Shown: one piece after another, positions 26,106 through 33,166 of the stretch
Layout of the letters: each line of letters begins with the position of its first letter
How positions within the stretch are numbered: the stretch's first letter is position 1
Assembly (NCBI GenBank): GCA_044224215.1
Contig: JBGAKX010000027.1
Span: forward strand, 1 to 40,424
From: DAOMFM01 sp035429825
Lineage (GTDB): Bacteria; Acidobacteriota; Blastocatellia; UBA7656; JADIYM01
Length of the DNA stretch: 40,424 nucleotides
Reading direction: 5' to 3'
Position numbers and translations under genes: made by a program
Notes under the pieces: generated by a model
Told to the model about the DNA's origin: nothing
Seen by the model: the letters and a program-made list of their open reading frames with translations, nothing else
The model's database searches: none

Positions 26106-26137
26106 CGCGTTGTCCCCAGTGCTTCGCGATTCCGGCT

Positions 26138-26311
26138 GCAGTGAGCGTATTTCCCGACAAGATCCATGCAACCCCGAGGAGTTGGGCACAGAAGGCGTAT
26201 CCTGAACTGGTTCATTGCAACCGGCGCCCCAAAGGCGGGCACTTCGCAGCGTGGGAGCAACCGGACCTTTTTGTGGCCGAGCTACGCGCAGGGTTCAAAT
26301 CTCTGCGATAG
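26138..26311 (+). pseudogene. C-terminal remnant of an epoxide hydrolase
   Basis: The last 57 codons of an open frame read AVSVFPDKIHATPRSWAQK, then AYPELVHC, then GGHFAAWEQPDLFVAELRAGF and a stop. This is the C-terminal end of EHN-type epoxide hydrolases (alpha/beta hydrolase fold), including the catalytic histidine of GGHFAAWE. No upstream part of the enzyme exists: the DeoR gene ends 32 bp before. It is therefore a truncated leftover, not a working gene. It also accounts for most of the 302-bp gap between the DeoR and RidA genes, in which I see no other feature. Confidence 0.8.
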
Positions 26312-26407
26312 TGGAAGTGGCAGGGAGCCGCGCACGGGGCACTCCCAGTTCCCGCACCGCGTGCGGTCTCGTAGCTTCGAATCCATCCTGGAACAGAGGA
26401 GATGCGC

Positions 26408-26917
26408 ATGAATTCGCGAGAGCAGACGGCGCCCCCCGAGAGCACCACGCCGGTCAGCGCTGAACAGCGGTTGCAAGCACTTGGCGTCACACTCCCACAG
26501 CCGCCCAAGCCGTTCGGCTCATACGTGGAATCGGTGCAGACGGGCAATCTGCTGTTCCTGAGCGGAATGCTCCCCACCGAAGGCCGCGAGGCGAAGTTCG
26601 TCGGGCGCGTCGGCGCGGAACTCGATACGGAGCAGGGGCGCGGGGCGGCTCGACTCGCGGCACTCAACGCCCTCGCCGTCGCACGGCATCACCTGGGCTC
26701 GCTCGACAGGGTAACGCGGATCGTCCGGCTCGGCGTGTCGGTGGCGACGTCCGGCGACGTTCGCGATCAGCCGAGAATCGCCGACGGCGCTTCGGAGTTG
26801 CTCGCAGACGTCTTTGGAATGGACAAGAGCCCGTGTCGCCTCGTCTACGGCGTCGCGAGCCTTCCGCTCGGCGCTCCCGTCGAGTTGGAAATCATCTTCG
26901 AGGTGGCCGCCCCGTGA
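26408..26917 (+). CDS. RidA/YjgF-family protein
   Basis: This 169-aa protein of the RidA (YjgF/YER057c/UK114) family is longer than classical RidA (about 130 aa), as in the YjgH/Rid subfamily members with N-terminal extensions. Family features are VQTGNLLFLSGMLPTEGREAKFVGRVG, LNALAVARHHLGSLDRV, and the C-terminal PLGAPVELEIIFEVA. RidA proteins hydrolyse reactive enamine/imine intermediates; other members act in catabolic pathways. Two in-frame ATGs exist (26402, 26408). GAGGAG at 26396-26401 abuts the first and is correctly spaced from the second, so 26408 is preferred. It is the first complete gene of the inserted block. Confidence 0.9.
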   Translation: MNSREQTAPPESTTPVSAEQRLQALGVTLPQPPKPFGSYVESVQTGNLLFLSGMLPTEGREAKFVGRVGAELDTEQGRGAARLAALNALAVARHHLGSLDRVTRIVRLGVSVATSGDVRDQPRIADGASELLADVFGMDKSPCRLVYGVASLPLGAPVELEIIFEVAAP

Positions 26918-27024
26918 GCGCAGGGAACACGAAGGGCCCGACCGAGCTGCCCGCGCTCGAGTATCCCATCATCGTCGCAGCGTGGAACGCACACCGGCGT
27001 CGGAAACAGTTACCGTCTCGATGA
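26914..27024 (+). CDS. Possible 36-aa coupled small ORF
   Basis: A GTG overlaps the RidA stop by 4 bp (GTGA) and opens a 36-codon frame (VSAGNTKGPTELPALEYPII and on) that stops just inside the ribosome site of the next gene. It has no recognisable family. The overlap could simply couple termination of RidA to re-initiation, or the frame could be the leftover of a deleted gene. Weak support. Confidence 0.25.
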   Translation: MSAGNTKGPTELPALEYPIIVAAWNAHRRRKQLPSR

Positions 27025-27037
27025 GGAGAGACCGAAG

Positions 27038-27997
27038 ATGCGATGCGTACAAATTTCCTGCATGGCGCTGCTTGGTGCTCTGATGCTTGCGTCCGTTCAG
27101 TCGCCAGCGCGAGCCCGCGGAGGCGGCCAATCCGTGAAACACCCGACCTTTTATCGCACGATGCAGATCGACGGGCTCACCATCTTCTACCGGGAAGCCG
27201 GCCCGAAGGACGCGCCGACGCTGCTTCTGCTGCACGGGCTTCCATCCTCGTCGCGGATGTTCGAGCCGCTTTTCGCCAGGCTCTCAGACCGCTTCCACCT
27301 CGTCGCGCCCGACTATCCTGGGTTCGGGCACAGCGACTGGCCGGACCCGAAGAAGTTCACCTACACGTTTGATCACCTCGCTGATGTAATGAACCGCTTC
27401 ACCGAGGCGCTCGGGCTCGCGCGCTACACGCTCTACATGCAGGACTACGGTGGCCCGGTGGGTTTTCGCATGGCCCTCGCCCATCCAGACCGGGTCGATG
27501 CGCTCATCGTCCAGGACGCCGTGGCGCACAACGAGGGCCTGGGGGCGAATTGGAAGACGCGGCGGGCCTTCTGGGCCGACCGCGCCGCCAACGAGAGCGC
27601 GCTTCGCACGAACCTGCTGTCGCTTCAGACGACACGGACGCGCCACGTCGGGAGCGACCCCGACGTGACGCGCTATGATCCGGACCTCTGGACCGACGAG
27701 TTCGCGTTTCTCAACCAGCCTGGCCAGGCGGACATTCAAAGCGACCTCTTCTACGATTACCGCACGAACGTCGAGGACTATCCCAAGTGGCAGGCGTGGA
27801 TGCGCGAGAAGAAACCGCGCCTGCTGGTGATCTGGGGGAAGTACGACCTCTCGTTCGAGCTCTCGGAGCCAGAAGCCTATCGCCGGGACGTGCCGAGCGC
27901 TCGGGTGCACGTTCTTGATGCAGGTCACTTCGCGTTGGACACGGCGGCGGATGAGATTGCCGCGTTGATCCGACGCTTCATCGGGTCGTCGCGTTGA
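27038..27997 (+). CDS. Exported alpha/beta hydrolase, epoxide hydrolase/haloalkane dehalogenase-like
   Basis: This 319-aa alpha/beta-fold hydrolase has an N-terminal signal-like segment (MALLGALMLASVQSPARA). The oxyanion motif is LLLLHGLPSSSRMF. The nucleophile elbow reads MQDYGGPVGF, with Asp in the nucleophile position as in epoxide hydrolases and haloalkane dehalogenases, not Ser. The acid is in WGKYDLSF and the base in DAGHFALD. GAGGAGAG lies about 8 bp before the ATG at 27038. An exported location is unusual for this group. It sits in a run of same-strand genes 26408-30730. The substrate is unknown. Confidence 0.88.
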   Translation: MRCVQISCMALLGALMLASVQSPARARGGGQSVKHPTFYRTMQIDGLTIFYREAGPKDAPTLLLLHGLPSSSRMFEPLFARLSDRFHLVAPDYPGFGHSDWPDPKKFTYTFDHLADVMNRFTEALGLARYTLYMQDYGGPVGFRMALAHPDRVDALIVQDAVAHNEGLGANWKTRRAFWADRAANESALRTNLLSLQTTRTRHVGSDPDVTRYDPDLWTDEFAFLNQPGQADIQSDLFYDYRTNVEDYPKWQAWMREKKPRLLVIWGKYDLSFELSEPEAYRRDVPSARVHVLDAGHFALDTAADEIAALIRRFIGSSR

Positions 27998-28030
27998 GCG
28001 CCACTGCACCGGTGAAAAAGGGAGCCACAC

Positions 28031-28219
28031 ATGAGCGAAGCAACCGAACAGATTCCTTTGTTGCAACGATCGCCTGCGTGCTGGCGCGTGACACTGAATC
28101 ACCCGCTGTCACATCACGGTACGGAAGGTGAGCGAGCCTCTGGAGTGCGGCATGTCGGCGAGGTGATCGTCGCGACGGCACCGGTCTCAGTCGGTCCGGA
28201 AGCCCTGGATCGGCGATGA
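28031..28219 (+). pseudogene. Probable N-terminal remnant of an enoyl-CoA hydratase/isomerase
   Basis: A 62-codon frame starts at an ATG with a good GGGAG site 6 bp upstream. Its first third, LLQRSPACWRVTLNHPLS, resembles the N-terminus of crotonase-family proteins (pattern SPxYWRVTxxxPPLN). After that the sequence no longer matches, and it ends with TGA overlapping the ATG of the SDR gene (ATGA). The simplest reading is a crotonase gene cut down to its first 20 or so codons, whose translation start still feeds the next gene. The family match is from memory and short. Confidence 0.45.
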
Positions 28220-28956
28220 CCTTAAGCATGAGTGGCCAACGCAAGACAGCCGTTGTGACCGGAGCTTCGCAGGGGCTCGGTGCGGGAATCGTGAAGGCGT
28301 TTCTCGAACGGGGCTTCAACGTCGTTGCGACGTCCCGAAAGGTTAGCGAATCCGACGAGGTTACCGCGTCCGACAACGTCGCTCTGGTCGACGGCGACAT
28401 CGTCGACCCGGCAACCGCTTCCAGGATAGTCGCGACCGCGCTCGCTCGCTTCAACTCGCTCGACGCACTGGTGAACAACGCCGGCATCTTCTTCGCCAGG
28501 CCGTTCACGGACTACACGGCCGAGGACTTCAGGTCGCTTGTCGCGACGAACCTCGAGGGCTTCCTCTACCTCACCCAACTCTCCATCAAGCAGATGTTGG
28601 CGCAGAGGACCGGCGGGAGCATCGTCACGATCTCGGCGGCCCTTGCCAGCAACCCGATCCGGGGCGTCGCGGCATCGGTACCGATGCTTACCAAGGGCGG
28701 TCTCGAAACGATCACCCGGCATCTCGCGATGGAGTACGCGAAAGACGGCATCCGCCTGAACGCCGTCGCGCCCGGAGTCGTGGACACGCCGCTTCACAAG
28801 GAGACGCCGACGGAAGCGATGCGAAGCCAGTCGCCGATGGGTCGAATTTCAACCGTCAAGGATATCGCCGACGCGGTCATGTATCTGACCAACGCCCCGA
28901 CGGTCACGGGACAGACCCTGTACGTCGACGGCGGTGCGCATTTCGGCCACTGGTAG
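28216..28956 (+). CDS. Short-chain dehydrogenase/reductase with atypical active site
   Basis: This 246-aa protein has the SDR Rossmann fold: TGASQGLGAG cofactor loop, LVDGDIVD, NNAG, and the C-terminal GQTLYVDGGAHFGHW. The catalytic region is ISAALASNPIRGVAASVPMLTKGG. The lysine of the YxxxK motif is present, but proline stands where tyrosine should be (PMLTK). Some SDR subgroups share a VPM(I/L)TKGG motif, so this looks inherited, not a fresh mutation. Either another residue donates the proton or the protein is not a normal dehydrogenase. ATG at 28216 overlaps the remnant upstream; ATG 28228 is an alternative. MOSC-reductase follows after 10 bp. Confidence 0.88.
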   Translation: MTLSMSGQRKTAVVTGASQGLGAGIVKAFLERGFNVVATSRKVSESDEVTASDNVALVDGDIVDPATASRIVATALARFNSLDALVNNAGIFFARPFTDYTAEDFRSLVATNLEGFLYLTQLSIKQMLAQRTGGSIVTISAALASNPIRGVAASVPMLTKGGLETITRHLAMEYAKDGIRLNAVAPGVVDTPLHKETPTEAMRSQSPMGRISTVKDIADAVMYLTNAPTVTGQTLYVDGGAHFGHW

Positions 28957-28966
28957 AGGAGGTTCC

Positions 28967-30730
28967 TTGGCACAGTTGTTGTCAGTCAACGTTGGTCAGC
29001 CTCGCGAGATCGCATGGCACGGCCAGACCGTCTACACGTCGGTATGGAAGGAGCCCGTTCAGGGCCGCCGCATGGTTCGCCGGCTCAATATCGATGGCGA
29101 TGCGCAGGGCGATCGTGCCGGCCACGGCGGCGAGCAGCGCGCTGTGTTCGTCTACCAGATGGATTCGTATCGCTATTGGCAACGCGAACTGAACCGGCGC
29201 GATTTCACGTTTGGGCAATTCGGCGAAAACTTCACCGTCGAGGGCCTGGCCGACTGCGACGTCTGCATCGGCGATCGCTACCGGATCGGGGGAGCGCTGT
29301 TCGAAGTCACGCAGCCTCGAGTTACCTGCTACCGCGTCGGGATACGAATGAATGAGCCCAGGATGGCGGCTTTGCTGGTGAAACACCACCGCCCGGGGTT
29401 CTACTTACGCGTGATCGAAGAGGGCGACGTGGGCGCCGGCGACGAAATAGTCAAAGTCGTCGACGGCGCCGAGCGCATGACCGTCGACGCGGTCGACGCG
29501 CTCCTCTACCTTCCAGGTCCCGCAAAGGAGGAGCTCACACGTGCGCTGCGCATCCCGGCGCTGAGCTCCGGCTGGAAATCGTCTTTTGAGGCGATTCTCG
29601 GGCAGATGGCGCAATCCGGTTCGCGCACGGGCAACGCGGGCCTGATCTCGCGCGAACAGATGGCGACGGCCGCGCCCGGATTCCGCTCTCTTCGAGTGGC
29701 CCGCATCGAACCAGCAAGCAGCAGCGCGGTCTCGCTCGTGCTCGAGCCAACGGACGGCCGTCCCCTCACAGCTGCGCTGCCCGGGCAGTTCGTGGTGGTG
29801 CGACTCCGTCCCGGGACGGACGCGCCTCCTGTTTTGCGGAGCTACTCGCTTTCCGATCTGCCGGGAGCAGATCACTATCGCCTGACGATCAAGCAGGAGC
29901 CGCACGGAATCGCCAGTACATATCTGAGCACGCAGCTGCGAACGGGCGACGTGCTGGACGTGAGCGAGCCCCGGGGCGCCTTCACGCTGCGGCAAGGCGA
30001 TCTTCCGGTCGTACTTTTGAGCGCGGGTGTGGGCGTGACTCCGGTGATGGCCATGCTCCATGAGCTGGCGGCGCAGGCATCCGTTCGACCAGTCTGGTGG
30101 ATTACGGGCGCGCGGAATGGACGGGAGCACCCCTTATCCCGGGAAGCACGCGATCTCGTGGCAGTTCTGCCCAATGCCCGGAGTCACGTGCAGTACAGCC
30201 AACCCGACACGGCTGACCGATTGGGTTTCGATTTCGATGCGGTCGGTCGCCTGACACCAGCCGTCCTCGACGAGTTGGGAGTGCCTCGCGAATCCGATTT
30301 CTATCTGTGCGGGCCTCCCGCGTTTCTTGCCGACTTTACGGCCGGGCTCGCCAATTCAAGTGTGGCAGTTGACCGCGTTCACACGGAAGTATTCGGTTCA
30401 GGCACGTCCATCACGCCGGGCATCGTGGAAGCGCCGCGACAGGCGCCGCACGCGCCCGCTGGTCCCGCCGGCGACGGTCCGAAAATCTCGTTCGCGCGCG
30501 CCGGGCTCACGGTCTCCTGGGACTCCAGGTACCAGAGCCTGTTGGAGCTCGCCGAAGCCTGCGACGTCCCGGTGCGCTTTTCCTGTCGTACCGGGGTCTG
30601 CCATACCTGCGAGTGCGGGCTGATCTCCGGTTCGGTGACGTACGAGCCCGAGCCGCTCGATCCTCCGGCGACTGGAAACCTCATGATCTGCTGCTCGCAC
30701 CCCGAGGAGGACGTGGTCATCGATCTCTAG
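28967..30730 (+). CDS. MOSC domain-ferredoxin reductase-2Fe-2S fusion protein
   Basis: This 587-aa cytosolic fusion has three parts. Residues 1-165 are a MOSC domain with its 3-alpha tail (YiiM-like; GDRAGHGGEQRAVFVYQ, FGQFGENFTVEG, QPRVTCYRVGIR). Residues about 235-475 are a ferredoxin-NADP reductase module: flavin-binding RSYSLSD, KQEPHGIASTYL, NAD-binding SAGVGVTPVMAML and CGPPAF. Residues about 500-587 form a plant-type 2Fe-2S domain with Cys540, Cys545, Cys548 and Cys575 or 576. MOSC proteins bind molybdenum cofactor and reduce N-hydroxylated compounds, so this may be a self-contained electron chain for such a reduction. The start is a TTG at 28967, 4 bp after GAGGAGG, where family similarity begins. 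Confidence 0.9.
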   Translation: MAQLLSVNVGQPREIAWHGQTVYTSVWKEPVQGRRMVRRLNIDGDAQGDRAGHGGEQRAVFVYQMDSYRYWQRELNRRDFTFGQFGENFTVEGLADCDVCIGDRYRIGGALFEVTQPRVTCYRVGIRMNEPRMAALLVKHHRPGFYLRVIEEGDVGAGDEIVKVVDGAERMTVDAVDALLYLPGPAKEELTRALRIPALSSGWKSSFEAILGQMAQSGSRTGNAGLISREQMATAAPGFRSLRVARIEPASSSAVSLVLEPTDGRPLTAALPGQFVVVRLRPGTDAPPVLRSYSLSDLPGADHYRLTIKQEPHGIASTYLSTQLRTGDVLDVSEPRGAFTLRQGDLPVVLLSAGVGVTPVMAMLHELAAQASVRPVWWITGARNGREHPLSREARDLVAVLPNARSHVQYSQPDTADRLGFDFDAVGRLTPAVLDELGVPRESDFYLCGPPAFLADFTAGLANSSVAVDRVHTEVFGSGTSITPGIVEAPRQAPHAPAGPAGDGPKISFARAGLTVSWDSRYQSLLELAEACDVPVRFSCRTGVCHTCECGLISGSVTYEPEPLDPPATGNLMICCSHPEEDVVIDL

Positions 30731-30752
30731 ACGTGACGCGTCCGCGGTCGCG

Positions 30753-31949
30753 TCAGCGGTGGATGCGAACGCCCGACACGACACGCGATATCGCGCCGTT
30801 CGGGCTCGGCGTGTCGGGCTCGAGACCGCACGCGATCGACGCGAACAGCCCGAACAGCTGACCGATGATCGTATCGACCGGCGGACGATAGAGATCCGGA
30901 ATGTCCGCGTCGCCGCCGATCGAGATCACGGTGTCGACGATCGCGCCGAGCTCGGCCGCGGCCGACGCTGGCGCGACCGCAGCGAGCCGGCCGATCCCCT
31001 TGCGGCGGAGCTCGGCGAAGAGGTCGGTCTCGTACGAGCGGCACGTTGGATCTGTCGAGACAAAACCCACCACGAGCGTCTCGTCGTCGATCGCGGAGAG
31101 TGGTCCGTGACGCACGCCGAGAAATGTCTCGGACCAGGACGCGACCGAGCCTGCTGTAAGTTCTACAACCTTGAGCGCCGACTCGCGAGCTACCGCCGCG
31201 AGCGGACCGGTCCCGAGAAACACGACCTGCGAGCAACCTTCGGCGACGAGCCGCGCGATGGAATCGGTCCCGTGTTCGAGGAGCGATTCCGCGGCGCGGG
31301 ACTCGCGCTCGACGACCTCGGTGAACGCGTCGAGTTCGCCAAGGTGCGCAAGGCACTGCCCGGCGACCACCATGTTGGTGAACGAGCTGGTCATCGCGAG
31401 ACCGCGGTCGTTCACCGCGTCGGCGAGGACGACGCGGGCCACATTCGGCCTGTCGCCGAAGTCCGCGACGATCCGGCCCTCGGCGTTGCACGTGACCAGC
31501 AGGTGATGGACGCGCGGGAATCGCTCGAGAGCGGCGTCGACGACCGCGACCGCTTCGGGGCTGTCGCCGGATCGCGAGAACGAGATCCACAGCCCGGGCC
31601 GATCGGCGGACACGAGGTCGTCCATGTTCGTCAGCAGGTCGGTGCTCGGGATCGCCTCGACATGCGTTCGCCACGCGCGCCTGAGCAGGTGCACGAGCGC
31701 GCGCCCCACGTAGTCCGACGACCCGGCGCCGACGAGCGTCACGGCCGTCTGCTCTGTGACGCCAGTGCCGACGCCTGCCGCGGCCAGGAACTCGATCAGT
31801 TCATCGCGCGCGTTCGCGACGCGCGTCCGCGTGTCGCGCCATGTCGCCGGCTGCTGCCGGATCTCGCGCGGCGTGGCGGCGAGCCCCTGCGCACGCAGGT
31901 CGCGCTCGGGCATCGCGAGAATTCGTTCGAGTGCGTTCTGGATGGTCAC
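30753..31949 (-). CDS. agaS: AgaS-type SIS-domain sugar isomerase/deaminase
   Basis: This 398-aa protein with two sugar-isomerase (SIS) domains is of the AgaS type, whose characterised members convert galactosamine-6-phosphate to tagatose-6-phosphate plus ammonia. Features are the N-terminal LRAQGLAATPREIRQQPATW, VTLVGAGSSDYVGRAL, WISFSRSGDSPEAVA, VFLGTGPLAAVARESALKVVELTAG and the family-typical SETFLGVRHGPLSAID. The GTG at 31949 fits the family N-terminus; the frame is open to a TTG at 32003. The ribosome site is poor. It is divergent from the kinase gene across the AT-rich putative operator and convergent with the MOSC fusion gene (22-bp gap). Confidence 0.88.
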   Translation of the reverse strand: MTIQNALERILAMPERDLRAQGLAATPREIRQQPATWRDTRTRVANARDELIEFLAAAGVGTGVTEQTAVTLVGAGSSDYVGRALVHLLRRAWRTHVEAIPSTDLLTNMDDLVSADRPGLWISFSRSGDSPEAVAVVDAALERFPRVHHLLVTCNAEGRIVADFGDRPNVARVVLADAVNDRGLAMTSSFTNMVVAGQCLAHLGELDAFTEVVERESRAAESLLEHGTDSIARLVAEGCSQVVFLGTGPLAAVARESALKVVELTAGSVASWSETFLGVRHGPLSAIDDETLVVGFVSTDPTCRSYETDLFAELRRKGIGRLAAVAPASAAAELGAIVDTVISIGGDADIPDLYRPPVDTIIGQLFGLFASIACGLEPDTPSPNGAISRVVSGVRIHR

Positions 31950-32010
31950 ACGGCGATCTCGAGCCGTACAATCTGCCGCCGGTAGCGCCCCACGCTCGTA
32001 CAATGCATTT

Positions 32011-32040
32011 TTGTTTGCATTTACTTTCGCACGATACTAT
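32011..32040 (+). promoter_or_regulatory. Candidate sigma-70 promoter for the kinase-aldolase-kinase operon
   Basis: TTGTTT at 32011-32016 and TACTAT at 32035-32040 are 18 bp apart in a markedly AT-rich stretch of an otherwise GC-rich region. Direction is toward the kinase gene at 32166. No experimental or comparative support. Confidence 0.35.
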
Positions 32041-32076
32041 CTTTCGAAAAGAAACGAAAGAAAAAGTAACGAAACG
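32023..32076. promoter_or_regulatory. Candidate DeoR-family operator, repeated ACGAAA/TTTCGT boxes
   Basis: Between the divergent agaS and kinase genes lie CTTTCG (32024 on), CTTTCGAAAAG (32041 on), GAAACGAAAG (32051-32060) and GTAACGAAAC (32066-32075). On the other strand these read as TTTCGTTTC-like boxes, the type of sequence bound by DeoR-family sugar repressors such as AgaR and GlpR. The proposed ligand is the DeoR protein encoded at 25344-26105. The boxes overlap and follow the candidate -10 element, which suits repression. Confidence 0.5.
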
Positions 32077-32165
32077 CAAGCTTCTCGTTCGTCGAGGGCG
32101 ACGGTTGATCCTGGCTCAACCGTATGTGCTGGTCATTCATGATGGTCTGGCCGAGGAGCGACCGG

Positions 32166-33155
32166 ATGCGGGCGCCGTCAAAACCACCAAGGATCGCCGT
32201 CGTGGGCGAGCTGAATGTCGACCTCGTGGCGTCGGGGCTCGAGCGAGCGCCGTCGTTCGGGCGCGAGGTGCTCGTCGACGACTTCAAGGTGGTGCTCGGC
32301 AGCGCCTCGGCGGTCTTTGCGTGCGGCGCGGCAAAGCTCGGCCACGATGTGACATTCGTCGGCACGGTCGGTGACGACGACTTTGGCAGGTTCTGTCTCG
32401 CCGAGCTCCGACGTCAGGGCGTCGGCACGCGTCACGTTGCGCGCAACGCTCGGGTCGCGACCGGTGTGACCATCTCGCTCAGCTCGGTCGAGGACCGGAT
32501 GCTCGTGACCTATCCCGGGGCGATCGCGACGCTGCGCTACGGCGACGTCCCGCTCGACGCGCTCGAGCGCCACGCGCATCTGCACACGACGTCGTACTTT
32601 CTGCAGACGTCGCTCAGGCCGGCCGTCGCGCGGCTGCACGACGCGGCGCGCGCGCGCGGGCTCACGACGTCGTTCGATCCGAATACCGACCCGGCCGACG
32701 CGTGGGGCGACGAGATATGGAACGTGATCGAGCGCACGGACGTGCTGTTCGTGAACGCACGCGAGGCCAAGCGGCTCACGCGTCGCCGCACGCTGCGGAG
32801 CGCGCTCGCCGCACTTTCCGGACGATGCCGATGTGCGGTCGTCAAGCTCGGATCGACGGGCGCGGTGGCCACGTGCGGCGGCGAGACGGTCTACTCGCCG
32901 GGATACACGGTCGCATGTGTCGACACGACGGGTGCGGGCGACTCGTTCGACGCGGGATTCGTCTCGGCGTTCGTCGAGGGGAGGCCGCTGCCAGAATGCC
33001 TCGAGCGCGGCAACGTCGCGGGCGCACTCTCGTCGACGGGTGTGGGCGGCACGGCGCGACAGCCGTCGCGAGCGGCGGCCGACACGTTCAGAAAGCGCAA
33101 TGCGGGCGCGCGCAACATTGCCGGCGAGGCGTGGCTGCGCGACGCGACTCGCTGA
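32166..33155 (+). CDS. PfkB-family carbohydrate kinase (ribokinase-like)
   Basis: This 329-aa kinase is of the ribokinase/PfkB family. It has the N-terminal substrate region IAVVGELNVDLVASGL and LGSASAVFACGAAKLGHDVTFVGTVGDDDFG, and the C-terminal signature DTTGAGDSFDAGF with catalytic Asp259. It phosphorylates a sugar or amino sugar, and in this cluster it could do the first phosphorylation (for example of galactosamine or N-acetylgalactosamine), but the substrate cannot be read from sequence. The ATG at 32166 has GAGGAG at 32153-32158, better than the upstream in-frame ATGs. The aldolase gene follows after 11 bp, in the same operon. Confidence 0.9.
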   Translation: MRAPSKPPRIAVVGELNVDLVASGLERAPSFGREVLVDDFKVVLGSASAVFACGAAKLGHDVTFVGTVGDDDFGRFCLAELRRQGVGTRHVARNARVATGVTISLSSVEDRMLVTYPGAIATLRYGDVPLDALERHAHLHTTSYFLQTSLRPAVARLHDAARARGLTTSFDPNTDPADAWGDEIWNVIERTDVLFVNAREAKRLTRRRTLRSALAALSGRCRCAVVKLGSTGAVATCGGETVYSPGYTVACVDTTGAGDSFDAGFVSAFVEGRPLPECLERGNVAGALSSTGVGGTARQPSRAAADTFRKRNAGARNIAGEAWLRDATR

Positions 33156-33166
33156 CCATCAATCAC

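Noticed and set aside
26288..26311. A tRNA T-arm-like sequence (GCAGG-GTTCAAATC-TCTGC).
   Set aside because: It lies in the conserved reading frame of the epoxide hydrolase remnant, and no matching acceptor, D or anticodon arms exist upstream.
26106..30752. A transposon or integrative element carrying the inserted block.
   Set aside because: No transposase, integrase, terminal inverted repeats or tRNA attachment site could be found at either edge.
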